Below, one piece after another: positions 16,936 through 29,122 of a stretch of DNA of 64,000 bases; position 1 is the stretch's first letter; each line of letters starts with the position of its first letter. The position numbers and the translations under genes are program-made. Under the pieces are notes generated by a model. That model was not told the origin of the DNA and did not search any database. It was given only the letters and a program-made list of their open reading frames with translations. The stretch comes from Anoplopoma fimbria (taxonomy: Eukaryota > Chordata > Actinopteri > Perciformes > Anoplopomatidae): positions 10,232,358 to 10,296,357 of the forward strand of contig NC_072471.1 of NCBI RefSeq assembly GCF_027596085.1, in the 5' to 3' direction.

Positions 16936-19780
16936 GCTTTTCCTCCCTTGACGTGGCTCAGTATGAGGCATTTGTAAGACAGTCAGGATGTTCAATAAAT
17001 CTATATAAAAAGAAAAGGTAACATTTTTGCTCATTCTACCATTGTTGGCCTTAAAAAATAACAAGAATCCCCATCAGGCATAAGAACGATTGTGTTGTGC
17101 AAATCATTATTTTGCTGTATTGATCATCATTGATTACTGATGACTGCTGTTCTTCTTGTGTGATCAACGAACGGCAGCAAATTGCCATGTGAACTTACTA
17201 ATTCTCTATCGATCCCCGAGCGGTTGTGTTGCTGCCTGCCTCCCTCCACCGGGAAAGTCAGATGGTGGGGTCAGCCAGTTCAGATTTAGAGTTGTGATCA
17301 AAAGGACACTTCTTCAGGGTGGACACCGGGGGTCATGAGGATCGAATGTGGGACTTAATGGCTTATTGGATGATTTCTCTGACCATGATGCTTCTCTGCT
17401 GTTGTTGTGCCCAGAAAACATAAGATATTTACACGTTCAAGAGAAAATAAATAGCTCTTTATTCGTGCTCTGAGAAGCTGAGCTGGAAATCGTGCTACTA
17501 TTTTGAAAAATATCTTGGTCCCACCCAGAAAAAAAAAGGAAAGTGATCTATTTTATATTTTGCATTTCCTTTGGGTGCAAATACTTTTTTTTAGATCAAG
17601 TTCTTTTTTAAATTTATCAAAAGATAGATTTACATTTACAGCAAAAGTGCATTTTCAACCATTTTCCATAAAAGTTGAATAAAGGGCACTACTACATCTC
17701 TTTATATGCACACAAGCAACAAGTCAAACTGGAGATATGGAGGCATTTGAAAGATTTGTTTCTGAAAACTACAGTGCAATTTTTGGGGTGAGAACAAAGA
17801 TTGCTCAATCAGATTGGCTTAAATTCAACTAAGATATTGAAATTCAAAATGTGCTCTATCAAACAGTTGAGAGGACGGGTAAAGGGTTAAATATGGTATG
17901 TGTTTGTGTGCCTATTTAGGTACACCTACTGCAATAAGAGACACAGATCCGACTCTAAATCCCATGTTTAGGTTTATATATGAACGAGAGCTAAACATTT
18001 ATTCAGTATTCTTATTAGGGCTGTCTCAGTGTTGACACTTTTACATTTCTGGAACAAGAAAATTGCACATCCTGTCTTTCTGAAAGCCAAATTGGATGTT
18101 GGGCTTCCCCGTAACCACCATGTTGGCAACAACCCTATCATCCAATTTGGTGATAGCCCTGCCTATAAGAGTACCTGGCCGAGCACAAACTTGTCGGAAA
18201 GATTTATGTCTCTCTAACTCTAAAATTCCAATCTCAGCCTGTTAGTTATCCCCGGCTTTAGTTTAGTTGGCAGAATGATTGACAGCTGGCTGATTGGGGA
18301 GCTGTGGATTTTTGTGCCCTCAAGTCAGATTCTGAAGGGATTCAACCAATTACCGCTCAAGGGCATCAAGACAAGGTGCAGAGGGTTGACGCCAGTGCAG
18401 GTTGTACTCTAACCCCTTGTGGCGCTTGTGCGCGCCAGAGGGTACAGTAGGATGCAGAGACAAGGAACTGCAGAGATTACGGAAACACAATCAGGCCTGG
18501 CAGTTTATGTCTCTAGTAATTGGAGGAAAAAGACTCTATTGCTTGAGAGTGAAACCCTGAAACAAAAGAAGAAGCAGGAGGTGGATGACAAGCTGATATC
18601 CCTGTCAGTGATTGTGTGTATTTACTAAGAGTACCTCATCAAGAATATCACCTTTCCTCTGAACAGCTTTCAGACTTTTCCCTTTCCATAACGATAACTC
18701 CACCACGGTAAAATATGTTAAGTATTCCAGTATGGAACAGTAAACCATCTACTTTTATGATTAATTATATTGATGACACTTTAAATCATGGGTCCGTAAT
18801 TTCCTAATAATTTGCTTATATTTCCTAGTAGGGTTTTTTTCTGGAAAAACATGATGTAATTTGGTGGTAAATTGGAATTTTCTTGAAAGAGAAGCTTTAT
18901 TTAAAGTACATATTTATTCTTTATTCGTGTATTATTGGAAACTATACATTCTTCATGGATGTGATTGTGTGACACATTTTTGTGTCTGTGTAACTGACCT
19001 GTTGTGAGCATTGTTCCTAAAGGTAGTACCAAATATATGTAGTTTATTTGAGGAAACTTGAAACTTAATAGGAGTTTTTAGAAATGACTGACCATGAAAA
19101 TAAAGCATTACCATTATATAACATCTGCTACTTTCCCAATTATGAAGCCCTTTTCCTTAGTAAGCTAAAAAGTAAAATGTCATCTCATGCCTAATGAATC
19201 TGCCCACAAAGGTTACAGTAGAGCAGTATACATTTAGTAATGTTCTGTTCAATACACATCGGCAGCAACCAATTTAATGTCAGGTAACTCAACGTGTGCT
19301 AACTTGATTTATTAACTGGTGACATCCATTCATAGCATTTCCCAGTAGTCAGTGAACATTAACATTAAATTATAGGTTATGCATTTATTGTAACAGGTGT
19401 TCCAATTTCAAATGCAGTTCAATGTAAAATAAATCACAATTGTCAGCTGAAAATAAAGGTTTATAGAATATCATTTAGTTTGTATTGGAATAGAAGTCTG
19501 GTTTTAAAGAAAGAAATATTTTTATAGCTGTGTTTTTTGTGATATTAGTGAGGCACTGTGTCATATCTTGTGAGTGTGTGTGTATGTGTGTGTCTGTGAG
19601 AGTGTGTGAGAAAGGCACACAGAGGGAGAGCAGACACCGACTTGTAAATGATGTCTTTCATCTCTTGACTTCAGATGTGGCTGTCACCCACTTCCATTAT
19701 ACAGGAAGATGAAGTGGGACACACAAGACAGACTGTAAGACGGGAGTGTGAGAACAAAGGAACCTGAGAAACGTCCGTGA

Positions 19781-19782
<2 letters not shown>

Positions 19783-19809
<27 letters not shown>
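19783..19809. repeat. Short (CA)n microsatellite
   Basis: CA run interrupted near its end by CAAACA. Confidence 0.8.
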
Positions 19810-19811
<2 letters not shown>

Positions 19812-21522
19812 GGACAGGACTGGTTGGACTCGTATAATCACTGAGAGCAAGAAATTAAATCTTCTTCTTGCTTGAATTTGCGATGTAATATTTTAGGACT
19901 GTTAATTTGGGGGATATCTAGGTGTGGAAAATGAATGAGCAACACTCTCAGCTCCCTCAACAAACACCACCGTGGTGCCCTTGAGGAGGCCACGTAAACC
20001 CCAAATTGCTCCAGTGAAGCTGCTCAGTGGCCAACAGCATCAGGCTGTGGCTGCACTGAGTGAATGTCTGCATGAATTTGAAGCACAAGGCTGAAAAAAA
20101 GCAACCGGCAAAACCCCAACCAGGATACATTTGAAAAGGAAATCGGAATCTAGGCAGTACCCGTGGGAATATCAATTCACTTAAGCCAAGGCTACACGGT
20201 GTAAAATAAAAGTCCCTTGGGGAAATTAAAGTGCGATAAAACAGGACATTCATATATTACAGTAATACAGCCAGCCGTGTTCACCTTGGATATCCCAGAT
20301 CCCAGTGTAATTCCTTTCGCTCTCTCCTGTCAGAGTCACTTTTTATTTTTTCAGCGACAGCTTGGACAGCAGTGAGGGGAAATTAAAATTGCTTTTCTGT
20401 GTCTCGAAACTCCCATTTCCAGGTAGATTTCCTTTTAAGAGAATAATCTATAGCTGAATTTTTATGAGGAAGGATTTATTTAATTTGGATAACGCCCAAG
20501 AAAACTGGAATTACCAAGAGTGATAATCAGTCCTACATCAGGTGATTAGTGGTAGAGCTCACATAATGGCAACACATTCACTGTTGGAGTGCCACTTTTG
20601 CTAAAATAGCGAACATCTATGTTATTTTGGAGCTCAATCTGAAGTGTATGAATCAATGCCATAGACAACCAATTGAATATTAAGCCAATAATCACAGAAA
20701 ACAGGAACAAATAGATAAGTGAGAGTGACACTTACACCTCTAACATTAAGGTGATATTTATTGATAGATTTTAGTTTGGCTTTGAATAACAATAAACTGT
20801 TTGAATTTGTATCTTCATTTTATAATCCACCTCTGTGATCTAACTAGTCTCTCATTGAAAACCTCTTCTGGTTCATCAGGTTTTAACTCAAAAGCTCATG
20901 ACCACTGGATATTTTGTGTAACAGACCAAAATAAGGTGAATATGAGGCGTAAAAATTCAGTTTTACGGGTGTTTGTTTTACTTTGTTATATCAAGGACCC
21001 CATTAGTAAATGCCAAAGGCAATCACTGCTCCTTCTCACAGCGAGCTGAGCTGAAAACACAATTAGGTAAACCTAAAGTACAGGAACAATTCACATAGCA
21101 TTAGGGCAGCAGTGTTAAATAAGTTTAACAGACATTTGCTCGAGGACAGAGACAGAAGAGAAGTGGGGCTTGTTACTATTCTAATGAGAGCTGCATGAGG
21201 AAGGGGATAAGCAGCACTCTTCACCTTACATACCAAAAACCCTAGCTGCTGAGACGGCTTCATTAAGCCCAACAGACTATGGGCTGTCACTCCTGAAAAT
21301 GGGCAAGGCGGCCAAAGGAATGGGAAACAACAACACAGTAATAACGTTGACATTTACAATAGGCGTCGGGTATCATATCCAATTTCTCCCTGCACACCCT
21401 TAATTCCTTTTTAATTGCTTTTCCGTGTTGGTTCCGGGATAAGGCTGTCTCTCTTCATTTATGAAAGTGAAGAGATGGGGACAGTGGTGTGTGGGGGGGA
21501 CGTCTGACGATGGTCTGTATGT

Positions 21523-21551
21523 ATGTGTGTGTGTGTGTGTGGGGGGGGGGG
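21523..21551. repeat. (TG)n followed by a G homopolymer
   Basis: A TG run of about 9 units passes directly into a run of about 12 G residues. Confidence 0.85.
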
Positions 21552-21934
21552 TATCATATGCTGAAGGGGGGTGTTGGTTGCAGGCGAGTTGCAAGGCCAA
21601 GACTGAGATAATTGGTGCACGTTTCAAACAAATCCAATACTTTTTAAAAGAGCTTTGATTAAACACTTTAGACTTCATTTGATGTAAGTAACTGAAGAAT
21701 TAAATGATTATGATATAGATGATTAATTATGCTGCAGCACTCTACTGAATGGATATGTTCAGAGTGTGAAACACTCATCCTTAAGAGTGGATTATGCTGC
21801 AAATGAGAAACAAGAAGCCAAAAAACTAAAACTGTACATATAATCAACATAAATGAGTGTAGTTTTACCAAAAAGTGAGACAGGATGAATCAGTACTTAA
21901 ATTAAAATGGTCAGAATGGCAACCTAAAGGAATA

Positions 21935-22340
21935 TTTTGAAATTTGGGAAGATATGTTTATTTGCTTTCTTGACAAGCCCTAAAAGAGTAGATCATAACA
22001 CTCTAATGTTTGTGCGTTAACTGTGAAGCTGGAGCTAGTAGCAAGTTAGCTTAGCTTAGCACAAAGAGTGGGAAGCAGGGGGAAACATCTAGAATGGCTC
22101 TGTACAAATTGTATACAGTTTTTACACCAGCACCTCTTAAACTGAGTAATAAACACATATAGTTTGTAATCCAAAGAGTTAAAATGACAAGGTTTGATTT
22201 ACAGGCTTTTTGCTAAGCTAAGCTAAATGATTGCCGGTTGTAGCTTCATGCATCAACATGATAGTTGTATCAATCTTCTTGTCTAACTCTCGGCAGTACA
22301 GTGTATATGTTTGTCTCCAGAATGTCGAACTGCTCTTTAA
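21935..22340. mobile_element. Foldback-like nonautonomous element with long inverted arms
   Basis: The left part has TTGCTTTCTTGACAAGCC and GTTAGCTTAGCTTAGCACAA. The right part carries the reverse complement (TTTTTGCTAAGCTAAGC and CTTCTTGTCTAACTCTCGGC). The middle holds CCAGCACCTCTTAAACTGAG. Large imperfect terminal inverted repeats and no coding capacity suggest a DNA-transposon-derived miniature element. Family assignment is inference. Confidence 0.6.
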
Positions 22341-22684
22341 CCTTGGAACAAACTTCAACAGGAGGTACCTGAAAAATACGGCCGTTTTTGTTCTACGCTT
22401 TTTTAAGATTGAGCAGTAAACAACATCAATCAAGCATCAGGTCCATCATGCGGCCTGCCTGACTGACGGCACAGCCCAGTGCACCACCACATAACTTGGC
22501 AACCCTGTAGTTACTTTTATCCAACAGAGTGTGTGGTGGTTAATCAAAGCCCATAATTTCCATAATTCATGGATGCCCATCTGTTTGCCACCTCCTCCCA
22601 TGCCCAGTGCAGAATAAACAAATTCAGGAGAGGGGCCAAGGGGCTATTTAATGACAGCAACAGCCCTGGCGTGTGCACACACAC

Positions 22685-22685
<1 letters not shown>

Positions 22686-22764
<79 letters not shown>
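22686..22764. repeat. (CA)n microsatellite, about 39 units
   Basis: Pure CA array preceded by CACACACAACA. Confidence 0.96.
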
Positions 22765-22766
<2 letters not shown>

Positions 22767-24987
22767 TATAGTCTAATCAATCTTCCGGCACAACTATAAT
22801 TCATTCTAAACACAATTGTTTAATCCATCTAAGGTGCAACATTTGCATCATAATTCACAAATTGAGGTTAACTAATTAGGCTCCATGAGTATAAGACTAT
22901 TACTCATCCCCATCACACTGTGCCGCTTAGAAGACTTTCAGATAACTCGCATAAAAATCTCTGATGTCAATCCATGCGGTTTTCTCAAAAAAGTATTTTG
23001 ACACCATCGCACGGAACAGATTTCCTTCTGATAAAATCAAACATACTTTGATGTTACAGCAATCCCGGAGACGGCTTTGTGGTTGAATCAGCAGAGCTCA
23101 GGATAGAGAAAGGAGTCGATAATAGCTCAGAGGGAAGTGGATTTGTTGTACGAAACAGAGGTAATTTGTCACCTAACAAACATTTTGATAGCAAAGCAGC
23201 CAGTAAAGAGCTTAATTTGACTCTGAGTGGTTTGGTTTGATTTATAATACTAATTTGATTGACAACATTTGGCAACACTTACGTTTACAGCATACAAATT
23301 GCATTGATTATTTTGCTCATATGGGTATTAATAAAATTCTCACTGGATATTTAAAAAGACAAAAGTATAGGGTATAGGGGTGTAACAACTTTGTGTTTAA
23401 GAGGGACTTACGGTCTTCATATTGTATTAAAAATAAGTTGTATATGTGTCATTTAACATCCCAATTTCGCCACAAGCCTCCATTTAACACACCACACTGA
23501 TACTGGAAAAATAAGATTTTAAACTGAATAATACTGTAGTGGTATAATGGCTTGAGGCATGGCTGGTGCCCGCATGCTGAGAACTGCTGTCACTTACTCA
23601 GGAGTTTTTATTCCCTAATGAGATATACTGCATTACATCACCAAAAGTGGTGCCTGCTTGAAAAAGACAAACTATCAGATCTAAAGATGGCATCTAATAA
23701 ACAACAGGAGACAATGGTGGTTGAAAAAAAACTTGTTGGATGAATTTAACAGCATTTAAGGCTACAAATCTTCAAGTATCGTCTGGTGTGAGAGGGTCAC
23801 AGATGTAATAAGAGCCCCTCTGACCCAGCTGTTGAGCTCGATTAAAGTATTAAAGCAGAAATACACTGGGGAGAGGCGAATGAGTTTTCCCCTCAAAAAC
23901 ACCTGGTCTGATAAGTCCTCCAACTCTGTAAAGTATCAAAAGTTGAAAATTAATCTGATACTGGTTGTTGTTTGGAAAAAACTTTTATTCCAGTCGATCT
24001 TCTCTGTCCGTGAGTCTGTCTTCGAACACAAAGCCGACTGGCCAGAGAGCTGAGAGTGATTCTGACAGTTACTTGACTTCTGAAGTGCAGGTAAAGAGGC
24101 TGCTGAGACTCCGCTTCCTGCAATTCAGAAACATATTAAATATTAAGTTGTTTTTATCCTCTTGAAGGTTTAGAGAAGGTCATCTGTGCTTTTATCTCAT
24201 CTCGTTTAGACAACAGCAAAAGTCACCCTCGCGTCTCTGACTCCTTCAGGTTGCAGCAGCAGCTTTTCTTTTTGTTTTTTCATAAGCAAGACCCCCAAAA
24301 AATAAAGCTACAGTTTAAATGTCCGGATATCCCCTGTGCGTGAAATGGTGACATGTATTTTGATTTTGGGGATACAATACTGGAAGGCTTTCAGCCCACA
24401 CACTTTAAACTTGTTCCTTCTGTCTGAGGCATGTGGATTCTAGGCAGTATTAGGAGTGATACTTCACATAGGCCTATGAAGAGTGGTTGGTGGCTTCTGT
24501 TTAACCCTCTCCTAAACCATAGAAACAGCAACTGGTTTGACCATAGCTGTCTTATGTTATATTTTTATCTCCATACTGCAATGCAAAAAAATTCCTGTTT
24601 CTTTTTTTCCATGTTTTAAATGCAGATCCTTTGCTTGAGATGTTGAGCCTTAGACCTTTAGTACAATATCATGCTATCAAATCCATGTTAAGGACCCCTT
24701 TATATGGTTTTAATTTGAAAACAATTTGATGTGGAAACACTAAGACATTGTTTTTAATGAACTCATGGAGTCAACATTAGCTAGATATGGTTGATAGAAT
24801 CAGTTGTAGTTTCAGTTAGCTTCTTTGTGAAATCAAAGACTCGCTGTTTTCTTAAATGACTAAGAATTTTGTAGTGGTCAAGCTATCACCATAATCGTTG
24901 TAAACTGCATAATTTGTACGGGAATGAAAGCTCAAAAGGCATAGCAACAGTAACTATGGGTGGTGGGGCTTAGATAACAGTCAAATG

Positions 24988-25016
24988 TTTCTCATATAGA
25001 TTTTCTATATGAGAAA
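24988..25016. repeat. Perfect 13-bp inverted repeat with 3-nt loop
   Basis: TTTCTCATATAGA, then TTT, then TCTATATGAGAAA. The arms are exact reverse complements. Confidence 0.9.
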
Positions 25017-26699
25017 TATGAAAATAACAAAAAAACAGTATTCATCACTGTAAAGCAATTTATTCATTTCTGGCATGTTTTAAAATGTTTTTACTTCATT
25101 CATTCAATTCATTTATTTGTATATTTTACATTATTCTTGTATATAATTTTCATTTCTTTCATACATGTGTGGTTGGATGATGACCCAAAAAAGAAAACAT
25201 GTTAAATTCTGAAAGCTAAAAACATCAAGTTGGTGAATTTGTGAGTTAACGATCCAAAATCATAATATTTTTACAATACAATAATTTGCCTACACAATGA
25301 GTTAATGCAATTTAGTGAAGTTAGCAAAGCACAGTTCATCTAAATGATTCTTGTTAAAGCTAACCCCAGTTTGTCTCTAGCTTAAGCATGAATACTGAGC
25401 CGGCCGATACACTTTTACTTTGCAAATCATAGACTGTGCTGCAAATTATGCTACGTCCCTCTCAGAACCCAATCATTACCTCTTTTGCATCTGACATGTT
25501 GTATCTAGGAGCCAATGCTACATGGTATATTTGTCAAACAGATGCTCAAGTCCCCATGAGAGCAAATAGACAATTGAACTTGTCAAATGGCTCGAGATGT
25601 AAACAGCATTCACCCATAATTACTTTCTGCCCATTCTTGTCTGGGTGATTCTGTGCCTTGAAATATCCCTGAGCCGCAGCATTTCAACTTTCGCTTTCAA
25701 AACCACTTGATGGCTGTTTCCATAATGGCTCCATCACATCATTTGTATATGCTCTATGATTGAAAAGCATCATTAATGGCACAACAGAAAGCAATCGTTG
25801 GCAATATCTGTGAACTCACTGTCATGTTTCAACGCAACACGGATCACTTTTGCATCCATAGATGTTGTCTTTGCCAAAATCAAAAAATTAAATCAAAATG
25901 CAAGACACCAATGTGCATGTTTTGCCATTTTTTTCTGCTAGTTGTACACTGAGCTGTCTGCTCTTTACCAAAGCTCAAATCTCCACCAGTGTAAATGTCA
26001 GCAAGGCAAAAAGGGACACAACAAACTGAAAATAAAATAATTCTCATATGAATTGTTGCATCCTTGGTAGCCACTAATTGGGAGTCCAAATAAACTAATC
26101 ACACATTATTGCATGCACACACAGCTGCCTATTAAAAGAGATCATTCAAACTAACCTCTGTAGCATTCTGCATATTTCTGACTTCAATCTACTTTTAAAA
26201 AATTGTCCATAGACTATTGTGATATGTTTACATTATTTACTTTTTCTTTTCCAGTAAGGCATGCCATTATACAAAACATTTCAGTCAACTGTGATTCCTT
26301 TATTAGCGGATTACAGTCTCTGTGTCAAAGCTGAAGTTGTTGTCATGGCGATAATACCGCATACTGAGGGTGGAGGAGGCGAGAAAAGAAAACTTCTAGA
26401 CAATTTCTGAGGATAGTTTGCCAAGTTGTGATGTGAATTCCTCCAGTTACCTTTGAACCGCAGAGCAAACAACGAAGATCCTTCTCAACGGAGGGAGGAA
26501 TTCACTCTGTTATCGCTAACAGCACAAATACAAGTTTCTTCCTGTGAGCTCAAGTGAGGGTCAATAAGATACCCAGCTGGTGAAATGATTTCAAAGCTTG
26601 TGGTTGTGTATCACGCTTTGTAAACCTGTGAAAAAACTGCAGAAATTAAAGTTTGTAGAAAAGATTTGTAGATTTTGAAGAAGACGATAATGTCTACAA

Positions 26700-26910
26700 A
26701 AAAATCTGTCAGTGGTTGAGGAAATTATTTACTTCAAACGAGTGAAATAACCACTGTATTGCAGAAGTGCTTAAGTATTAGAATTAGAATATACTTTAAG
26801 TAGAAGTGGCAAAGTACTCTGTTACTATAGTTTATAGGTTAACAAACAAATCCCTTTAATGTTGCAGCTGGTTAAGGTGGAGCTAATTTTAAAACCTTGA
26901 TGTAGTGTTG
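26700..26910 (-). repeat. TACTTAAGTA-type repeat, reverse copy
   Basis: It contains GTGCTTAAGTATTAGAATTA, GTAGAAGTGGCAAAGTACTC and TTGCAGCTGGTTAAGGTGGA. It is similar to the element at 7525-8325 in the opposite direction. Confidence 0.5.
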
Positions 26911-27123
26911 GGTAACTTAATCCATGATAATACATCATGATGTATGGGTGGATGATACATTGCACATAAGGAATGAAACTCAGTACTCTAAATTCCCACA
27001 GATTCTAACACTCAAGTTACACATGCACACCCACATCTTAGTTACAAGAATGAATTTTAGCTCCGTTCTTACAGCCCAAAGCAGGACCAAAAGGCATTTG
27101 TGTGCGTGTACTATTGCTATAAT

Positions 27124-27126
<3 letters not shown>

Positions 27127-27154
<28 letters not shown>
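27127..27154. repeat. (AT)n microsatellite
   Basis: Uninterrupted TA alternation of about 14 units. Confidence 0.9.
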
Positions 27155-27158
<4 letters not shown>

Positions 27159-28659
27159 AGACATTACCACATGTGCAAATCTTTTCTACAGTCACAATTT
27201 CACAATTTTTTTCACAGGTTTGACATACAACCACAGACATTGAAATTTTGAAAAGTTCAAAAACTAATGGAATCTTATTTGAGCCCATAAATTCCCAATC
27301 AGTTTGTTAGTTGCATCCTAGATATCCTGATAGAAATTTCCTTATATTCTGTGTTGAGAAATCGTCAAATTAGAAATGGGCAAATGCAGTATCAACCAGG
27401 CTTTTGTGTAATTTTGTTGGATTGTTTTGAAGTGTTTTAGCCCGTGAACTTCTTCTGTGTCATGTTGCAACAAGACAGAGCTCAACCATATGGCACAGCA
27501 AACCATGAAACCTGAAAGCATGACTACTATTCGAGTTGGTATATTTCACGGGTATAAGTTGCATTCACATAAAAAAAGTACATTCATCTAACTATTATAG
27601 TTTTTCACACTGGCTTTGGTTCATATGAGACATCTTCAATTCATTATAAAAATCAGCTGGAACAAAAGATTGCAGTATGTGGGTGTAATACTGTTTTGAC
27701 ACGTGTGTGATTTGTTTGTGTGTTAGTGCTTGATGAACACAGTGAAATATGTTAAACAATCCAAGTGGCACTTCAGATTATAAACTATTAGGCTAAAGTG
27801 CTGACGCTTTGAAACAAAAACAATATGCAGTCATGTTTGACCCATGACAATGAATAGAGACAGATATCATCAGACCTCAGGCAACTTTCACACAGTTAAC
27901 TTTAACACGTCTGAATAATATAATAATATATGTTTTGTCGCCACCTGGTGGTCAAACTGGGTATGAAGTAATTGTTAGCAAACTTTCCAAGCTGGATTTA
28001 CACTGCAGGCTCAAAGGCCTCTGTCATCACTCATCCTCATCGCTTTTTTCATATTTCAGAAGCTTTTGGAGAAAGTGCTCAAGTGAAACAAAGAGGAGAT
28101 TAATGGCTCTGCACAAAATATGACATCAAACTGAACCTGGAGCGAAACTATTTCACCAAAAATATCCAATAGTAAAAGATGTGCCTCCATTACTTGCTCC
28201 TCTATCATTTAATTTATATGATGGGAGAACAATTTCCATTTTTTGTCAAACACAGGAAATATGAAGCAAATGCATTACTGGTTAAAACAAACATATTTAA
28301 AAATAAAATAACTAATGTGTAAGAAAAAAATGTAGCCACTGTTGAGTTACACTGACATCGGTTACCATGACTAGGCATCACCTGAAGTGGTGCCAAGTAT
28401 TTTATCAATTTTATATGGCGCATAGTTTAGTAGCTACCTTGAGTTCTCTTTTAACATTATTGACGTCTGGTTTTAAATCACCAGAGTAAGGCAATCAGAT
28501 ATGGCTACGGTTACAGCACAGGTGTGGTGTTTGTGCATGCTCGTGCATGGATTATGTTTACATATGTCCAACCTCCACTTTATGATACACAACATAAAAA
28601 AAAAAGTTTATCTGTTTGGCTGATGCCTCCTCTGGCAACACAAATACATCTGCTGGCTT

Positions 28660-29006
28660 GTAGTTGGTTTTTTTATTCTGAGAAAATGGAACTTAAGAGC
28701 TTAAAGAAGAATCTTCACCCACCCACTGGAGTACACACAGTTTAAATGTTCGTTTGCAAATGGATTTTGACATCAGTTTAATTCTCAGTCTTAGTCAGAT
28801 GGAAGAGGAGGCAGAGCAAGAAAGATGCTAATCAGATGTGAGGACTGTTTTTTTTTGTGGTACCCCACTCATCCTCCATACTTTTGTTTCAGTGCCTTAC
28901 TCAAGAGCATTTTCTGCAGTTTGAGGAGTCTTCCAGTCAGAGGAACAGCCGTGATAACATAAGGCCGACCCTGCTGCTCAAATAATGTCTCCCACACAGG
29001 TTGGGG
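28660..29006 (-). other. rassf8: rassf8 3' UTR with candidate poly(A) signals
   Basis: This region follows the TGA. Minus-strand ATTAAA lies at about 28777-28782 and AATAAA at 28672-28677, about 330 nt from the stop. The true 3' end may be further downstream. Confidence 0.4.
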
Positions 29007-29122
29007 TCAAACGTAGATGCCTTCAGGGTTCAGGCTGGAGGTCACGCCGCTTTGTAGGGCGCGAAGGTCGTTGGGTAAGAGCCGAGAAGAGCCAAGTCGT
29101 TTCAGAGAACCAGAGTACACTT
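29007..29122 (-). CDS. rassf8: rassf8 coding exon 8, conserved C-terminus
   Basis: This terminal exon has a strong acceptor (long T-rich tract, then GCTACAG). It encodes [20 protein letters not shown], then [14 protein letters not shown] and TGA at 29007-29009. SGSLKRxGSSR and NPEGIYV match the RASSF8 C-terminus. Confidence 0.92.

Larger units (their letters stand above)
16936..21934. other. Noncoding, no gene seen
   Basis: AT-rich sequence with short TG/CA runs only. No exon or RNA gene was recognised on either strand. Confidence 0.45.
22765..28659. other. Noncoding sequence 3' of rassf8
   Basis: It contains an (AT)n, a perfect small palindrome and a reverse repeat copy. A complex block at about 25640-25810 may be conserved. 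No exon is supported. Confidence 0.45.
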
